Shown: positions 18,119-26,213 of the stretch, in pieces
Numbering within the stretch: position 1 is the first letter of the stretch
Layout: each line of letters opens with the position of its first letter
Origin: Thalassotalea hakodatensis
Lineage (GTDB): Bacteria > Pseudomonadota > Gammaproteobacteria > Enterobacterales > Alteromonadaceae
DNA: 64,000 nucleotides
NCBI RefSeq assembly: GCF_030295995.1
Contig: NZ_AP027365.1
Location: forward strand, 2,636,066-2,700,065
Reading direction: 5' to 3'
Translations under genes and position numbers: made by a program
Notes under the pieces: model-generated
Databases searched by the model: none
What the model saw: only the letters and a program-made list of their open reading frames with translations
Told to the model about the DNA's origin: nothing

Positions 18119-20209
18119 ATGAACACGCATACCCGACTGATTATTACACTTGTCATACTCACAATAGCGCTTAGCGCCTCATTTTATCTTAATGGTAAAC
18201 ATTCCGAGAGCACGAGCCAATTTAATGTTGATCTGTCATATAAAACAGTTTCATCTAGCAAGCCACTATTACAAGTAGAACAATATGGGCAAGTACAACA
18301 AGGAAGCTTTTTTCTACAACAAGAAAACAAACAGGGGTATTTGCTTTCACCTTTATTAGATACCAAGGTAGATATTACGGTTACAGGGCTTATTGCTCGG
18401 GCTGTGGTAACGCAACAATTTACCAACTCAACAAATGATTGGGTCAACGGAATTTATGTTTTTCCATTACCCGAAAATGCTGCGGTTGATCATTTAACGA
18501 TGGACATTGGCGATCGCACAATCGTTGGAAAAATTCAGCCTAAACAAAAAGCCAGAAAATTATATCAACAAGCAAAATCTGACGGGAAAAAAGCCAGTCT
18601 ATTAGTACAAAATCGCTCAAACCTGTTTACCAATCATGTTGCAAACATAGGCCCCGGTGACACAATAAGGGTCACTATTGAATACCAACAAGCGATAACG
18701 TTTGAAAACAATATGTTTAGCTTGCGATTTCCTACTACTGTTACCCAACGCTACTTACCCGCTTCTCCTTTAAACAGCGAACAAAAATCTATTGATGAAA
18801 GTGGTTGGGGGATCACTCAGCCAACTTTCAATAACAATACTGTTGATGCACAAGAAGAAGCTGCACCGCCCATGCATAAAGTTGCCATGAACATCACTCT
18901 CAATAGCGGTTTCGAACTTAATAACATTGAAAGCGAACAACATCCTATCATCACGAATAAAGTGACATCTAGCCAATATAAAGTGCAACTAGAACAAGAT
19001 ATGATTGCAAACCAAGATTTCGTACTTCAATGGCAAGCAAAACCTACTCATCAACCAACAGCAGCGCATTTTAGCCAAACAACAGAAAATGGTCACTACG
19101 GTATGATAATGCTTATGCCGCCACAACTTACCGACAATGCTACACCGCTAAATCGAGAAGTCGTTTTCGTAATTGATACCTCTGGCTCTATGGCAGGCAC
19201 TTCAATTAAACAAGCTAAAAACGCACTTGCATGGGCTATTTCAGATCTTGCAGCCACTGATACTTTTAATGTCATAGCATTTAACAGTACCGCCAATAAA
19301 GTATTTCAACATTCCATGCCCGCCAATCGTGCATATAAAAATTCTGCCATGCAATATATTGAACAATTAAATGCAAATGGGGGCACCGAAATACTGTCGG
19401 CACTGCAACTTTCATTAGGCCACCAAAGGCCCAACCCAGCTAGAATACGGCAAGTTATTTTTATTACTGATGGCGCAGTAGGTAATGAAGCCGAATTATT
19501 TACCTATATCAACAATCATTTAAATCAAAGCCGACTTTTCACCGTAGGAATAGGTTCTGCACCTAACAGTTACTTTATGACTGAAGCAGCCTTGATGGGT
19601 AAAGGAACCTATACCTATGTAAATTCTGTAAACACGGTGCAAGCTAAAATGAAGCAACTTTTTGGCAAACTTAAACAGCCAGTATTAGCTAACCTAACCG
19701 CTAAAATGAGTCAAGATGCAGACATGTACCCTCGTCATTTACCTGATTTATATCAAGGGGAACCTGTCATGATCAGCTACTTTAGCGAGCAAACTCCAGA
19801 TAAAATGCTCATTTCAGGTGTATTACGCCAGCAAGACTGGCAGCAAACGCTTACGCTACAACACAGTGGGCAACAGTCAGGTTTATCTACCTTATGGGCT
19901 CGTCGGAAAATTGCCCAACTTTCTAGAGATAAATATAAAGGTAAAGATGCAACCATAATCAATGAACAAATTTTAGAGACTGCGATGGAACACCATTTAG
20001 TCAGTGAAATGACAAGCTTAGTCGCAATAGATATAACACCATCCGCAAAGGTACCAAGCTCAGACCGAGTCATCAAAAACCAACGACCTAAAGGCCAACA
20101 AGGTATGCTGCCACAAACAGCAACCCCCGCTTTATTACAAGCATTGATAGCCTTATTCTTTTTAGCTCTCGCCTTGGGTGTCACCTTACTGAATAACACG
20201 CGCCGATGA
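18119..20209 (+). CDS. Marine proteobacterial sortase target protein (VIT and von Willebrand A domains)
   Basis: This is a 696-residue secreted protein with an N-terminal signal or anchor (about 5-23), a VIT domain (ending near 200: GIYVFPLPENAAVDHLTM, FTNHVANIGPGDTIRVTIEY) and a vWA domain with an intact MIDAS motif, DTSGSMAGTS (near 350). The C-terminus has LPQTA, a hydrophobic span of about 20 residues and a terminal RR: a sortase sorting signal. The start at 18119 is supported by GGAGG five bases upstream. It overlaps the sortase gene by four bases, so the two form a dedicated enzyme-substrate operon. Confidence 0.93.
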   Translation: MNTHTRLIITLVILTIALSASFYLNGKHSESTSQFNVDLSYKTVSSSKPLLQVEQYGQVQQGSFFLQQENKQGYLLSPLLDTKVDITVTGLIARAVVTQQFTNSTNDWVNGIYVFPLPENAAVDHLTMDIGDRTIVGKIQPKQKARKLYQQAKSDGKKASLLVQNRSNLFTNHVANIGPGDTIRVTIEYQQAITFENNMFSLRFPTTVTQRYLPASPLNSEQKSIDESGWGITQPTFNNNTVDAQEEAAPPMHKVAMNITLNSGFELNNIESEQHPIITNKVTSSQYKVQLEQDMIANQDFVLQWQAKPTHQPTAAHFSQTTENGHYGMIMLMPPQLTDNATPLNREVVFVIDTSGSMAGTSIKQAKNALAWAISDLAATDTFNVIAFNSTANKVFQHSMPANRAYKNSAMQYIEQLNANGGTEILSALQLSLGHQRPNPARIRQVIFITDGAVGNEAELFTYINNHLNQSRLFTVGIGSAPNSYFMTEAALMGKGTYTYVNSVNTVQAKMKQLFGKLKQPVLANLTAKMSQDADMYPRHLPDLYQGEPVMISYFSEQTPDKMLISGVLRQQDWQQTLTLQHSGQQSGLSTLWARRKIAQLSRDKYKGKDATIINEQILETAMEHHLVSEMTSLVAIDITPSAKVPSSDRVIKNQRPKGQQGMLPQTATPALLQALIALFFLALALGVTLLNNTRR

Positions 20210-20802
20210 AATCACTAACCATGAACAAACACAAAGCAATAATTGTTACCTGCTGTTTCATTAGTGCTTTATTTTTTGCGTCAAGTATGTACATACACGC
20301 TAAAGCAATATTTGCACAATGGTTAATTGCAAACGCTTGGACCGCAACATTATCAACAGGTAAACAACAGCCACCGTGGTCATGGGCGGATACTTATCCA
20401 GTTGCTAAAATATCCTTGCAAAAAAAACGTTATTACTTGTTAGCAGGCGTGACAGGAAGAACGCTAGCCTTTGGCCCTGGACATATGAGTAGCACACCGC
20501 TACCAGGGGAGGTGGGTAATACTGTCATAGCCGGTCATCGTGATACCCATTTTGCACAACTTGAACACCTGACTTTTAATGATACTTTAACCGTAGAAAC
20601 ACTCAGGGGTAAGTTTACCTATCAAATCATCGATATTAGCATCGTACACGAACAAGACATGAGCGTTACCGCTGCAAGCAATAACGACACCCTGACCTTA
20701 ATCACCTGCTACCCATTTGATTCATTATCGCCTAATACTCAATGGCGTTATGTAATACAGGCAACGTTACAAAAGCAAGGTAATAACAGCGCAGATGTTT
20801 AA
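20206..20802 (+). CDS. Class GN sortase
   Basis: The 198-residue protein has an N-terminal membrane anchor (about 10-30) and a sortase fold with the catalytic His in NTVIAGHRDTHF, Cys in TLTLITCYPF and Arg in TQWRYVI. These are the elements of the Gram-negative class GN sortase, which is always paired with a vWA/VIT target. It overlaps the target gene by four bases (ATGA). It should cleave the LPQTA signal of the upstream protein and attach it to an unknown acceptor in the envelope. An alternative start is the ATG at 20221. Confidence 0.93.
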   Translation: MKSLTMNKHKAIIVTCCFISALFFASSMYIHAKAIFAQWLIANAWTATLSTGKQQPPWSWADTYPVAKISLQKKRYYLLAGVTGRTLAFGPGHMSSTPLPGEVGNTVIAGHRDTHFAQLEHLTFNDTLTVETLRGKFTYQIIDISIVHEQDMSVTAASNNDTLTLITCYPFDSLSPNTQWRYVIQATLQKQGNNSADV

Positions 20803-21251
20803 GGTGCTGCTAACGCCATGGCAATTTTTTCAATGCCATATGATGGCGTAAAACGTTTACGCTCTTCAAAGCCAAACTTTTGATATAACGTTATCGCAGG
20901 AATATTCACTACAGCCGTTTCCACGCTTACCGAGTGATAGCTAAAATGCGCTAGAATAAACGTCAGTAATTTACCAGCGATGCCTTTTCTAAAATGATCA
21001 GGATCAACCACTAAACTTTCAATGGCTAAATGTTTGTTAGCAAAGCTAACTTCAATAACAGCCGCAAGGTTACTATTATCAAAAAAGCCATAAAATAGCG
21101 TTTTAGAATGGGCAATATCTTCAATAGAACGCTGTAGCGGAGGAAAATCACTGACGCCAATTAATTGCGCCTCTATCAAATAAGAGCGCTGAAAAGTACG
21201 ATGGATTTGCTGAGCAATACGCTCATTTATTGGTGCTAATGCTTCAATCAT
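20799..21251 (-). CDS. GNAT family N-acetyltransferase
   Basis: The 150-residue protein has the GNAT acetyl-CoA site: LAIESLVVDPDHFRKGIAGKLL, with R-K-G-I-A-G as the Q/R-x2-G-x-G/A motif, and a C-terminal VNIPAITLYQKFGFEERKR strand-helix typical of the fold. The acceptor substrate is unknown. It converges on the sortase gene with a four-base overlap and is not part of that operon. Confidence 0.85.
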   Translation of the reverse strand: MIEALAPINERIAQQIHRTFQRSYLIEAQLIGVSDFPPLQRSIEDIAHSKTLFYGFFDNSNLAAVIEVSFANKHLAIESLVVDPDHFRKGIAGKLLTFILAHFSYHSVSVETAVVNIPAITLYQKFGFEERKRFTPSYGIEKIAMALAAP

Positions 21252-21311
21252 CTCACTGCATCATAGTAATATAACAGACCTTAGTTTCGTTAATTAAAGA
21301 CAACGTATTGA

Positions 21312-21623
21312 TCACATTATCTGTGCAAACAACGCAAACATCGAGATTGAAAGACCGCTAATAACAATGCCTTGCTGTAGTTTATCATTCACTAAGGCCT
21401 CTAATTTATATGTGGTAGAAAACAACTGTTTTATTGGCGTAAAAAATATTTTGGGGGCTAAGCCAAGACCAAAAAACATTAAGCTAACACCGATAATATT
21501 GGTTAGCTCCAGCGCTGATAAACTGTCCTGAGTAAATTGATATACGCCTGAGCCGCACATCAATAAAGTGGCTAGCCAACACACACAAACCACCATTTTT
21601 TCTTTGAAATTAAGAAACTTCAT
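21312..21623 (-). CDS. Hypothetical small membrane protein
   Basis: The 103-residue protein has three hydrophobic segments (about 10-28, 38-58 and 84-102). I do not recognise the family. A strong ribosome-binding site (GGAGGG) precedes the ATG, which supports a real gene. It lies between the GNAT and DUF2007 genes on the same strand; the gaps of 45 and 60 bases allow but do not prove an operon. Confidence 0.55.
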   Translation of the reverse strand: MKFLNFKEKMVVCVCWLATLLMCGSGVYQFTQDSLSALELTNIIGVSLMFFGLGLAPKIFFTPIKQLFSTTYKLEALVNDKLQQGIVISGLSISMFALFAQIM

Positions 21624-21668
21624 TCTTCCCTCCTACATAACCATTATTATTGTTTGTTAAGCTCAGTG

Positions 21669-21974
21669 TTATAAACTTTCTTGTTGGCAATTCCAACAAA
21701 TATCAAACGATGCGTCATTTTTTTCTGTGCAGTTATTACAGATCCAATCATCAGCATGTTTATTCTTTTGGTTCACGTTGACGAGCCCAATCGCCCGTTC
21801 ATAATCTTCATCATTGACCACCCAGAGTTCAGGCCAGCAATCTAATGGCGCTATTTCTCCCATAGCACCTTGAGCATATTCATTCTTTAGAAATACGACG
21901 ATACCTTGGGCACTAATGAGATCTTTCATTCTAGTTACAAGAAAACTATGTTCGTTGGTATAAACCCTTTTCAT
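21669..21974 (-). CDS. DUF2007-like protein with C-terminal zinc finger
   Basis: This 101-residue protein begins with a DUF2007-type (putative signal-transducing) domain: a start like MKRVYTNEHSFLVTRMKDLI, then GIVVFLKNEYAQGAMGEIAP and PELWVVNDEDYERA. It ends with a RanBP2-like zinc finger, DWICNNCTEKN...FDICWNCQQ, with four Cys and the characteristic W-x-C spacing. Neither module has a defined role in bacteria; protein-protein contact is likely. Confidence 0.78.
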   Translation of the reverse strand: MKRVYTNEHSFLVTRMKDLISAQGIVVFLKNEYAQGAMGEIAPLDCWPELWVVNDEDYERAIGLVNVNQKNKHADDWICNNCTEKNDASFDICWNCQQESL

Positions 21975-22080
21975 GATTGATAACTCTTTAAACTTTACTG
22001 TCAGCAGCCATGATGCTTTTAATACCTACTGCATTGATACATCGTATAATTCAAAGCGATATCAATAGAATTACTGGTGC

Positions 22081-22410
22081 CTACTTCGTTAATACAAAAG
22101 CTATAATGAATGCAATACAAAATGAAACAAGCGTTGCTTTTATATCCGTTTTAGCCACTTTATATTTTATTGTCGCTAAAGAAAATGGTACTACTCGCTC
22201 TTGATGTTCATTGCACATTAACAGTTCATTTAGTTGCACATCAAAAGTAGCACATAAAGATTTAACCGACTCAGGTGAGGCTACACCTGATTTTTCAATA
22301 CGCTGAATTGTTCTTAAACTAATACCACTAACCTCGGCAAGATGAGATTGGCTCCAAGCTTTTGCTTCTCTGTATTGTTTTAGTTTTACGTTATCTAATT
22401 TCATTTCCAT
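22081..22410 (-). CDS. XRE family regulator with C-terminal membrane segment
   Basis: The 109-residue protein has an N-terminal helix-turn-helix (LKQYREAKAWSQSHLAEVSG, ISLRTIQRIEKSG; residues 8-41) that matches Cro/CI-type DNA-binding domains, and a hydrophobic C-terminus (about 90-107: TLVSFCIAFIIAFVLTK) that looks like a single membrane anchor. GGAGG precedes the start. The combination suggests a membrane-tethered or membrane-responsive regulator. Direct repeats at 22469-22506 upstream may be its operator. Confidence 0.8.
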   Translation of the reverse strand: MEMKLDNVKLKQYREAKAWSQSHLAEVSGISLRTIQRIEKSGVASPESVKSLCATFDVQLNELLMCNEHQERVVPFSLATIKYKVAKTDIKATLVSFCIAFIIAFVLTK

Positions 22411-22468
22411 TACTGTTCCTCCGCGCTAAATATTGAAATAATTATCGAAGGAAAGCCTTTTATTTGAT

Positions 22469-22506
22469 ACGTCATCAATACGACATCTTAACGTCATCAT
22501 TGCGTC
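22469..22506. promoter_or_regulatory. 22-bp-spaced direct repeats upstream of the XRE gene
   Basis: ACGTCATCAATACGAC (22469-22484) and ACGTCATCATTGCGTC (22491-22506) are imperfect direct repeats 22 bases apart, two DNA turns. They lie about 60-95 bases upstream of the XRE start, as expected for cooperative binding of two dimers on one face. Binding is inferred. Confidence 0.35.
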
Positions 22507-22650
22507 GTGAATGTACAATACTCACATAATCAAGAGTAAAAATAAAAACAAGCTAGAAACATTTAGCACATCTACATATCTCTATTAATCAATCTCGTTT
22601 TTTTAACACTTTGCCGCTAGGCAAAATATTTCATGCTAACAACTTACGGG

Positions 22651-22986
22651 CTATGCCTTTTTAACAAACTTAGCAGTTATCATCATTTCACCGGCACCGT
22701 CGACCTTACAGTCTAATTGATGATCTTTAGCATCTTTAATCTGTTTAATGGTAGCTTTAGTGCCAATTTTTATCACTTGTGAACTGCCTTTAATTTTTAA
22801 ATCTTTTATTGCTGTGATTTTATCGCCTTCACTTAACAAAGTGCCATTTGCATCTTTCACTTTAATAGTGTCTTCATCTGCCTGCTCAGAAGGATTCCAT
22901 TCATAAGCACACTCTGGGCATATTAAATTGTTTTGATCTTGATATACATATTCTGAGGTACAACGAGGACAAGGAGGAAAAGACAT
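22651..22986 (-). CDS. yjdM: PhnA/YjdM family zinc-ribbon protein
   Basis: The 111-residue protein starts with a zinc ribbon ([21 protein letters not shown], four Cys) followed by the PhnA core: EWNP, then [27 protein letters not shown], typical of PhnA/YjdM proteins. Despite the old name (alkylphosphonate operon), no phosphonate genes are nearby, and the family has no firmly assigned function. It is a single gene. The MITE-1 copy B begins about 120 bases beyond its start. Confidence 0.85.
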   Translation of the reverse strand: MSFPPCPRCTSEYVYQDQNNLICPECAYEWNPSEQADEDTIKVKDANGTLLSEGDKITAIKDLKIKGSSQVIKIGTKATIKQIKDAKDHQLDCKVDGAGEMMITAKFVKKA

Positions 22987-23289
22987 AGAAAATCACACTA
23001 TTGAAAAAACAAATATTCTAATAAATTTTTCTCCGCTATGCGAATAATGATTAATGAACTTGATATACTGATAGACAGCTAAAATAGGCCTACCAGTATA
23101 CAATAATACCAATTCGCATAAATATTCGGTCATTCAGCGAGAAATAAAAGGGATAGAGGCAAGGCATTGATTGCAAAGAATGGTTATTCAGGAGAACGTG
23201 CTCTGCGTTCTCTAATAAGCTACATCCTTGTAGCGTCCTTGTTAAAATCAACAACACAGGCTATGAAGCGTTTAAACTCGCCCTTTGGG

Positions 23290-24566
23290 CTGACGAATCC
23301 CCAAAAAATGACAGGCACAACATTTTATGATCTTATTAGTTCGCCAAAACAAAAATAAGAGTAAAATGCTATGCCTGAATCCTTACTTTGCCATAACTTC
23401 TTTGATAAGTCCTTATCGAATTTCAATCAAGCGAGAATGAAGACACTTAAAGCATGCTCTGAAGCACTTATAGCGTCTGATAGATTAACCTTAACAAGTT
23501 TGGGGCGTTACTTAGCTGGGCGTGCGAACATTAAGCATAAAATAAAAAGGGTTGATCGTTTTCTTAATAACGAGCATTTGTTTAACCAACAAGTTGAAAT
23601 ATACGCTTCGTTGGCCAAACCAATCATTAGCAACTTGCCTTATTTAGCCATTGCAGTGGACTGGAGTGGTTGTTGTCGTTCAGATTACCACCTGCTTAGA
23701 GCGAGTTTACTCGTTGATGGTCGTTCTTTAGTGCTTTACAACATGGTTGTTGAATTAAAAGATTTTGATACGCCAGAAACCAATGCCAGATTTTTAGACA
23801 ACCTCCTTCAAGTTATTGGTGAACACCGGTCCGTTTATATTTTGTCAGATGGTGGTTTTCTTACTCCTTGGTATACTAAAGTCCGTTCATTAGGATGGCA
23901 CTTTATTGGCCGTCTCAGAGGCACGATGACATGTAAGTTAGAAGGTAAAAATACTTGGGAAAAACTCCCTGCCTTTCATCAGGGAGCGAGCTGTCAACCA
24001 ACTCGACTTGGCAAAGCGAGGGTTACTCAACACAGTCCAACAGCATGTGATGCATTTCTCCATTTGTACAAAGGAAAATACAAAGGACGAAAAGGGAATA
24101 GCCGTTTTACTAAAGATACTCGCATGTATCGACGGCATGCTCATGAGCCATGGTTACTCGCAACATCAGATAATACACTCACTAGTGATCAAGTAATTAA
24201 GTTGTACAGTAAAAGGATGCAAATTGAGCAAAACTTTCGCGATGACAAAAGCCAACAATATGGCTTTTCGTGGCGGTTTAGTAAAACACAAGGCGTAAGG
24301 CGAATGAGTGCCTTGTGCTTAATTGCATGTTTAGCTAGTCTATTACTTTGGTTTGTTGGCTTTGAAGCGGAGCAGCGCAATTGGCAAATAATGTTTCAGG
24401 CTAATACGATAAAACACCGCAGAGTTCTATCGTTTCTTACATTGGCGAAGCAAGTAATTCGGCATAGACTCCACAAAATTAAAAATCACTATCTACAGAA
24501 AAGTCGAGAAAACTTTTTAGCTTATTATCAAATATGTTCAGTTATATAAAAATGGGGATCCGTCAG
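23290..24566 (+). mobile_element. IS4-family (IS10-like) insertion sequence, copy 2
   Basis: This is a 1277-bp element with the same ends as copy 1, inserted in MITE-1 copy B. The 9-bp duplication CCCTTTGGG is at 23281-23289 and 24567-24575. The corresponding unduplicated CCCTTTGGG is visible in MITE-1 copy C, which proves the insertion point. Confidence 0.96.
23371..24549 (+). CDS. IS4-family (IS10-like) transposase, copy 2
   Basis: This is a 392-residue intact transposase with DDE residues Asp97, Asp160 and Glu286 and the YREK motif. The protein is identical to copy 3 and differs from copy 1 in having Asp62 and Tyr91. It starts 81 bases from the IS left end. Confidence 0.95.
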   Translation: MPESLLCHNFFDKSLSNFNQARMKTLKACSEALIASDRLTLTSLGRYLAGRANIKHKIKRVDRFLNNEHLFNQQVEIYASLAKPIISNLPYLAIAVDWSGCCRSDYHLLRASLLVDGRSLVLYNMVVELKDFDTPETNARFLDNLLQVIGEHRSVYILSDGGFLTPWYTKVRSLGWHFIGRLRGTMTCKLEGKNTWEKLPAFHQGASCQPTRLGKARVTQHSPTACDAFLHLYKGKYKGRKGNSRFTKDTRMYRRHAHEPWLLATSDNTLTSDQVIKLYSKRMQIEQNFRDDKSQQYGFSWRFSKTQGVRRMSALCLIACLASLLLWFVGFEAEQRNWQIMFQANTIKHRRVLSFLTLAKQVIRHRLHKIKNHYLQKSRENFLAYYQICSVI

Positions 24567-24762
24567 CCCTTTGGGAGCGTGTTAGAGGCGCGATAATTAC
24601 GCAAAACGTGTTTGATGTAGAACAACTATACCTGCACACGTTTCGCTTATTCTCCCACCTCTGACATCGCTCTGTACTGACTTAATCTTTATGCGAATTG
24701 GTATAAGGTGTTTTTTTAATAATTGATACACGTACCAACTTACTGATTTATTAACCAAACAT

Positions 24763-26019
24763 TTATTCTTGAAGCGTTGATAATCGTTCAATAGATTGAA
24801 CAATTTTATCAAACTGCCAATGATCAGTTTTACTTGCTAAGTTTTTCGCTTGGGCTAATGTATCTAAAGCTAACGATAAGTTATTTAATGTTTCATACAC
24901 TCGCGCCAATGCAAGGTAACTTGATACGTTTTCAGGCGTATATTGCACCAATCGCAACGCCACCGTTTCAGCTTCTTTGAATCGCTCTAATTCAATTAAA
25001 TGACTAACAATAAATGTAAGAGAATTAACACTGTTCCAACGGACAGGGTTTGGTAATACGGTAAAGCCAACATCCTCGCTTATTTTTTGATAATAATGAT
25101 CAATATTCGTTAATGCATCCCCTTTTTGAGCCACAAGTTCACGGTATTTAGGTGCCCAAAGGCTTTCAGGGTATAACGTATCAAAAGCTAATAACAAAGT
25201 TTTGATAAAAGCATCATAATGACGTTCGTTATCAAACACATGCGTAATCAACTTACCTTGCTTATTAGCTAGTTTTTGATAGTTTTCTAACACGGTTTTA
25301 TGATTATTAATATAATCAGGCTTACCTTCTAAATCATCATCCGCTACGGCAAAAAGTACCAGCCCATTAAGCTCCTTTTCTAACTGCATAGGTATTGTTT
25401 CACTAAACGGACGCTTAGTTTCTTGATTAAAGCTCATACCCAACATGTCACTCGCAGCAAGAAAAATATAGTTATCAAAAAGCGCTGGTTTACTACGTAT
25501 ACTATACAAAGGAAATAGTGATGCCCCAGACACACCGATAATCGAGCGTTTATTCATTGCACGGTAATGTTTTTCAAGGTATGGAAATAACTCTTGCTCC
25601 AACATTGCTTGATATTTCATTGCATCACCATAACCGGATATTACCTCACGCTTCGGCCACATTCCGTTGGTATAAGTATCGGGGAAGTGTCCACTATAGT
25701 TTAAGCTGACAACAATACTTTCGGGCATACGATCAACACTGGCTAAGTGCTTTACAATGCCTGTTAAGGTATGAAAAAAACGATTACCGTGCGAGCCATT
25801 GATAAAAATAATCGGGTAACGAAAATCTTCAGAGACAGTATCAAAATTTGCTGGCAGGTATATATTTAAAGGAATTTTATCCTCAATAATGTCAGACTCA
25901 AAATCTAACGTGAATCCATAAGTGAGCTGGTTTTCAGCATTATCATTGCCTTGTGCGACGGTTGCGATAAGCAAAAAACATACGCCAATTAAAGCACTGA
26001 ACGCAGATGTAAATGTCAT
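24763..26019 (-). CDS. Secreted alpha/beta hydrolase (esterase D-type) with C-terminal TPR
   Basis: The 418-residue protein has a signal peptide (about 1-24), an esterase domain resembling enterochelin esterase/Esterase_phd proteins (INGSHGNRFFHT, then SLNYSGHF; nucleophile motif GVSGAS with Ser near 170; a DNERHYDAFI region that could hold the catalytic His), and a C-terminal tetratricopeptide-like region (about 330-410, ALARVYETLNNLSLALDTLAQAKN). GAGGAAG precedes the start. It is divergent from a CadC-like regulator that may control it. Substrate is unknown. Confidence 0.8.
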   Translation of the reverse strand: MTFTSAFSALIGVCFLLIATVAQGNDNAENQLTYGFTLDFESDIIEDKIPLNIYLPANFDTVSEDFRYPIIFINGSHGNRFFHTLTGIVKHLASVDRMPESIVVSLNYSGHFPDTYTNGMWPKREVISGYGDAMKYQAMLEQELFPYLEKHYRAMNKRSIIGVSGASLFPLYSIRSKPALFDNYIFLAASDMLGMSFNQETKRPFSETIPMQLEKELNGLVLFAVADDDLEGKPDYINNHKTVLENYQKLANKQGKLITHVFDNERHYDAFIKTLLLAFDTLYPESLWAPKYRELVAQKGDALTNIDHYYQKISEDVGFTVLPNPVRWNSVNSLTFIVSHLIELERFKEAETVALRLVQYTPENVSSYLALARVYETLNNLSLALDTLAQAKNLASKTDHWQFDKIVQSIERLSTLQE

Positions 26020-26213
26020 ATTCTTCCTCGTGATTATTATGTAATTGTTATTCGAGAATAATATGACAAAACGGTATTCAAATTACCTGAAGCACTGATG
26101 ATAAAATACTGACTTTTCACTGAATATTTATAAATCAATGAGTTAAGAATTATTGAAATTCTTTAAACAAGGATATAATGTTAACTTATCATCGATAATG
26201 AGATTTACTTTCA

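Larger units (their letters stand above)
23106..24704 (+). repeat. MITE-1 copy B, interrupted by the IS
   Basis: Ends are ATACCAATTCGCATAAA at 23106 and its complement ending at 24704. After removal of the 1277-bp IS and one 9-bp duplication, 313 bp remain and match the uninterrupted 314-bp copy C almost base for base. Internal features are a GAGAACG...CGTTCTC hairpin and a GCTACA...TGTAGC hairpin. It is non-coding. Confidence 0.9.
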
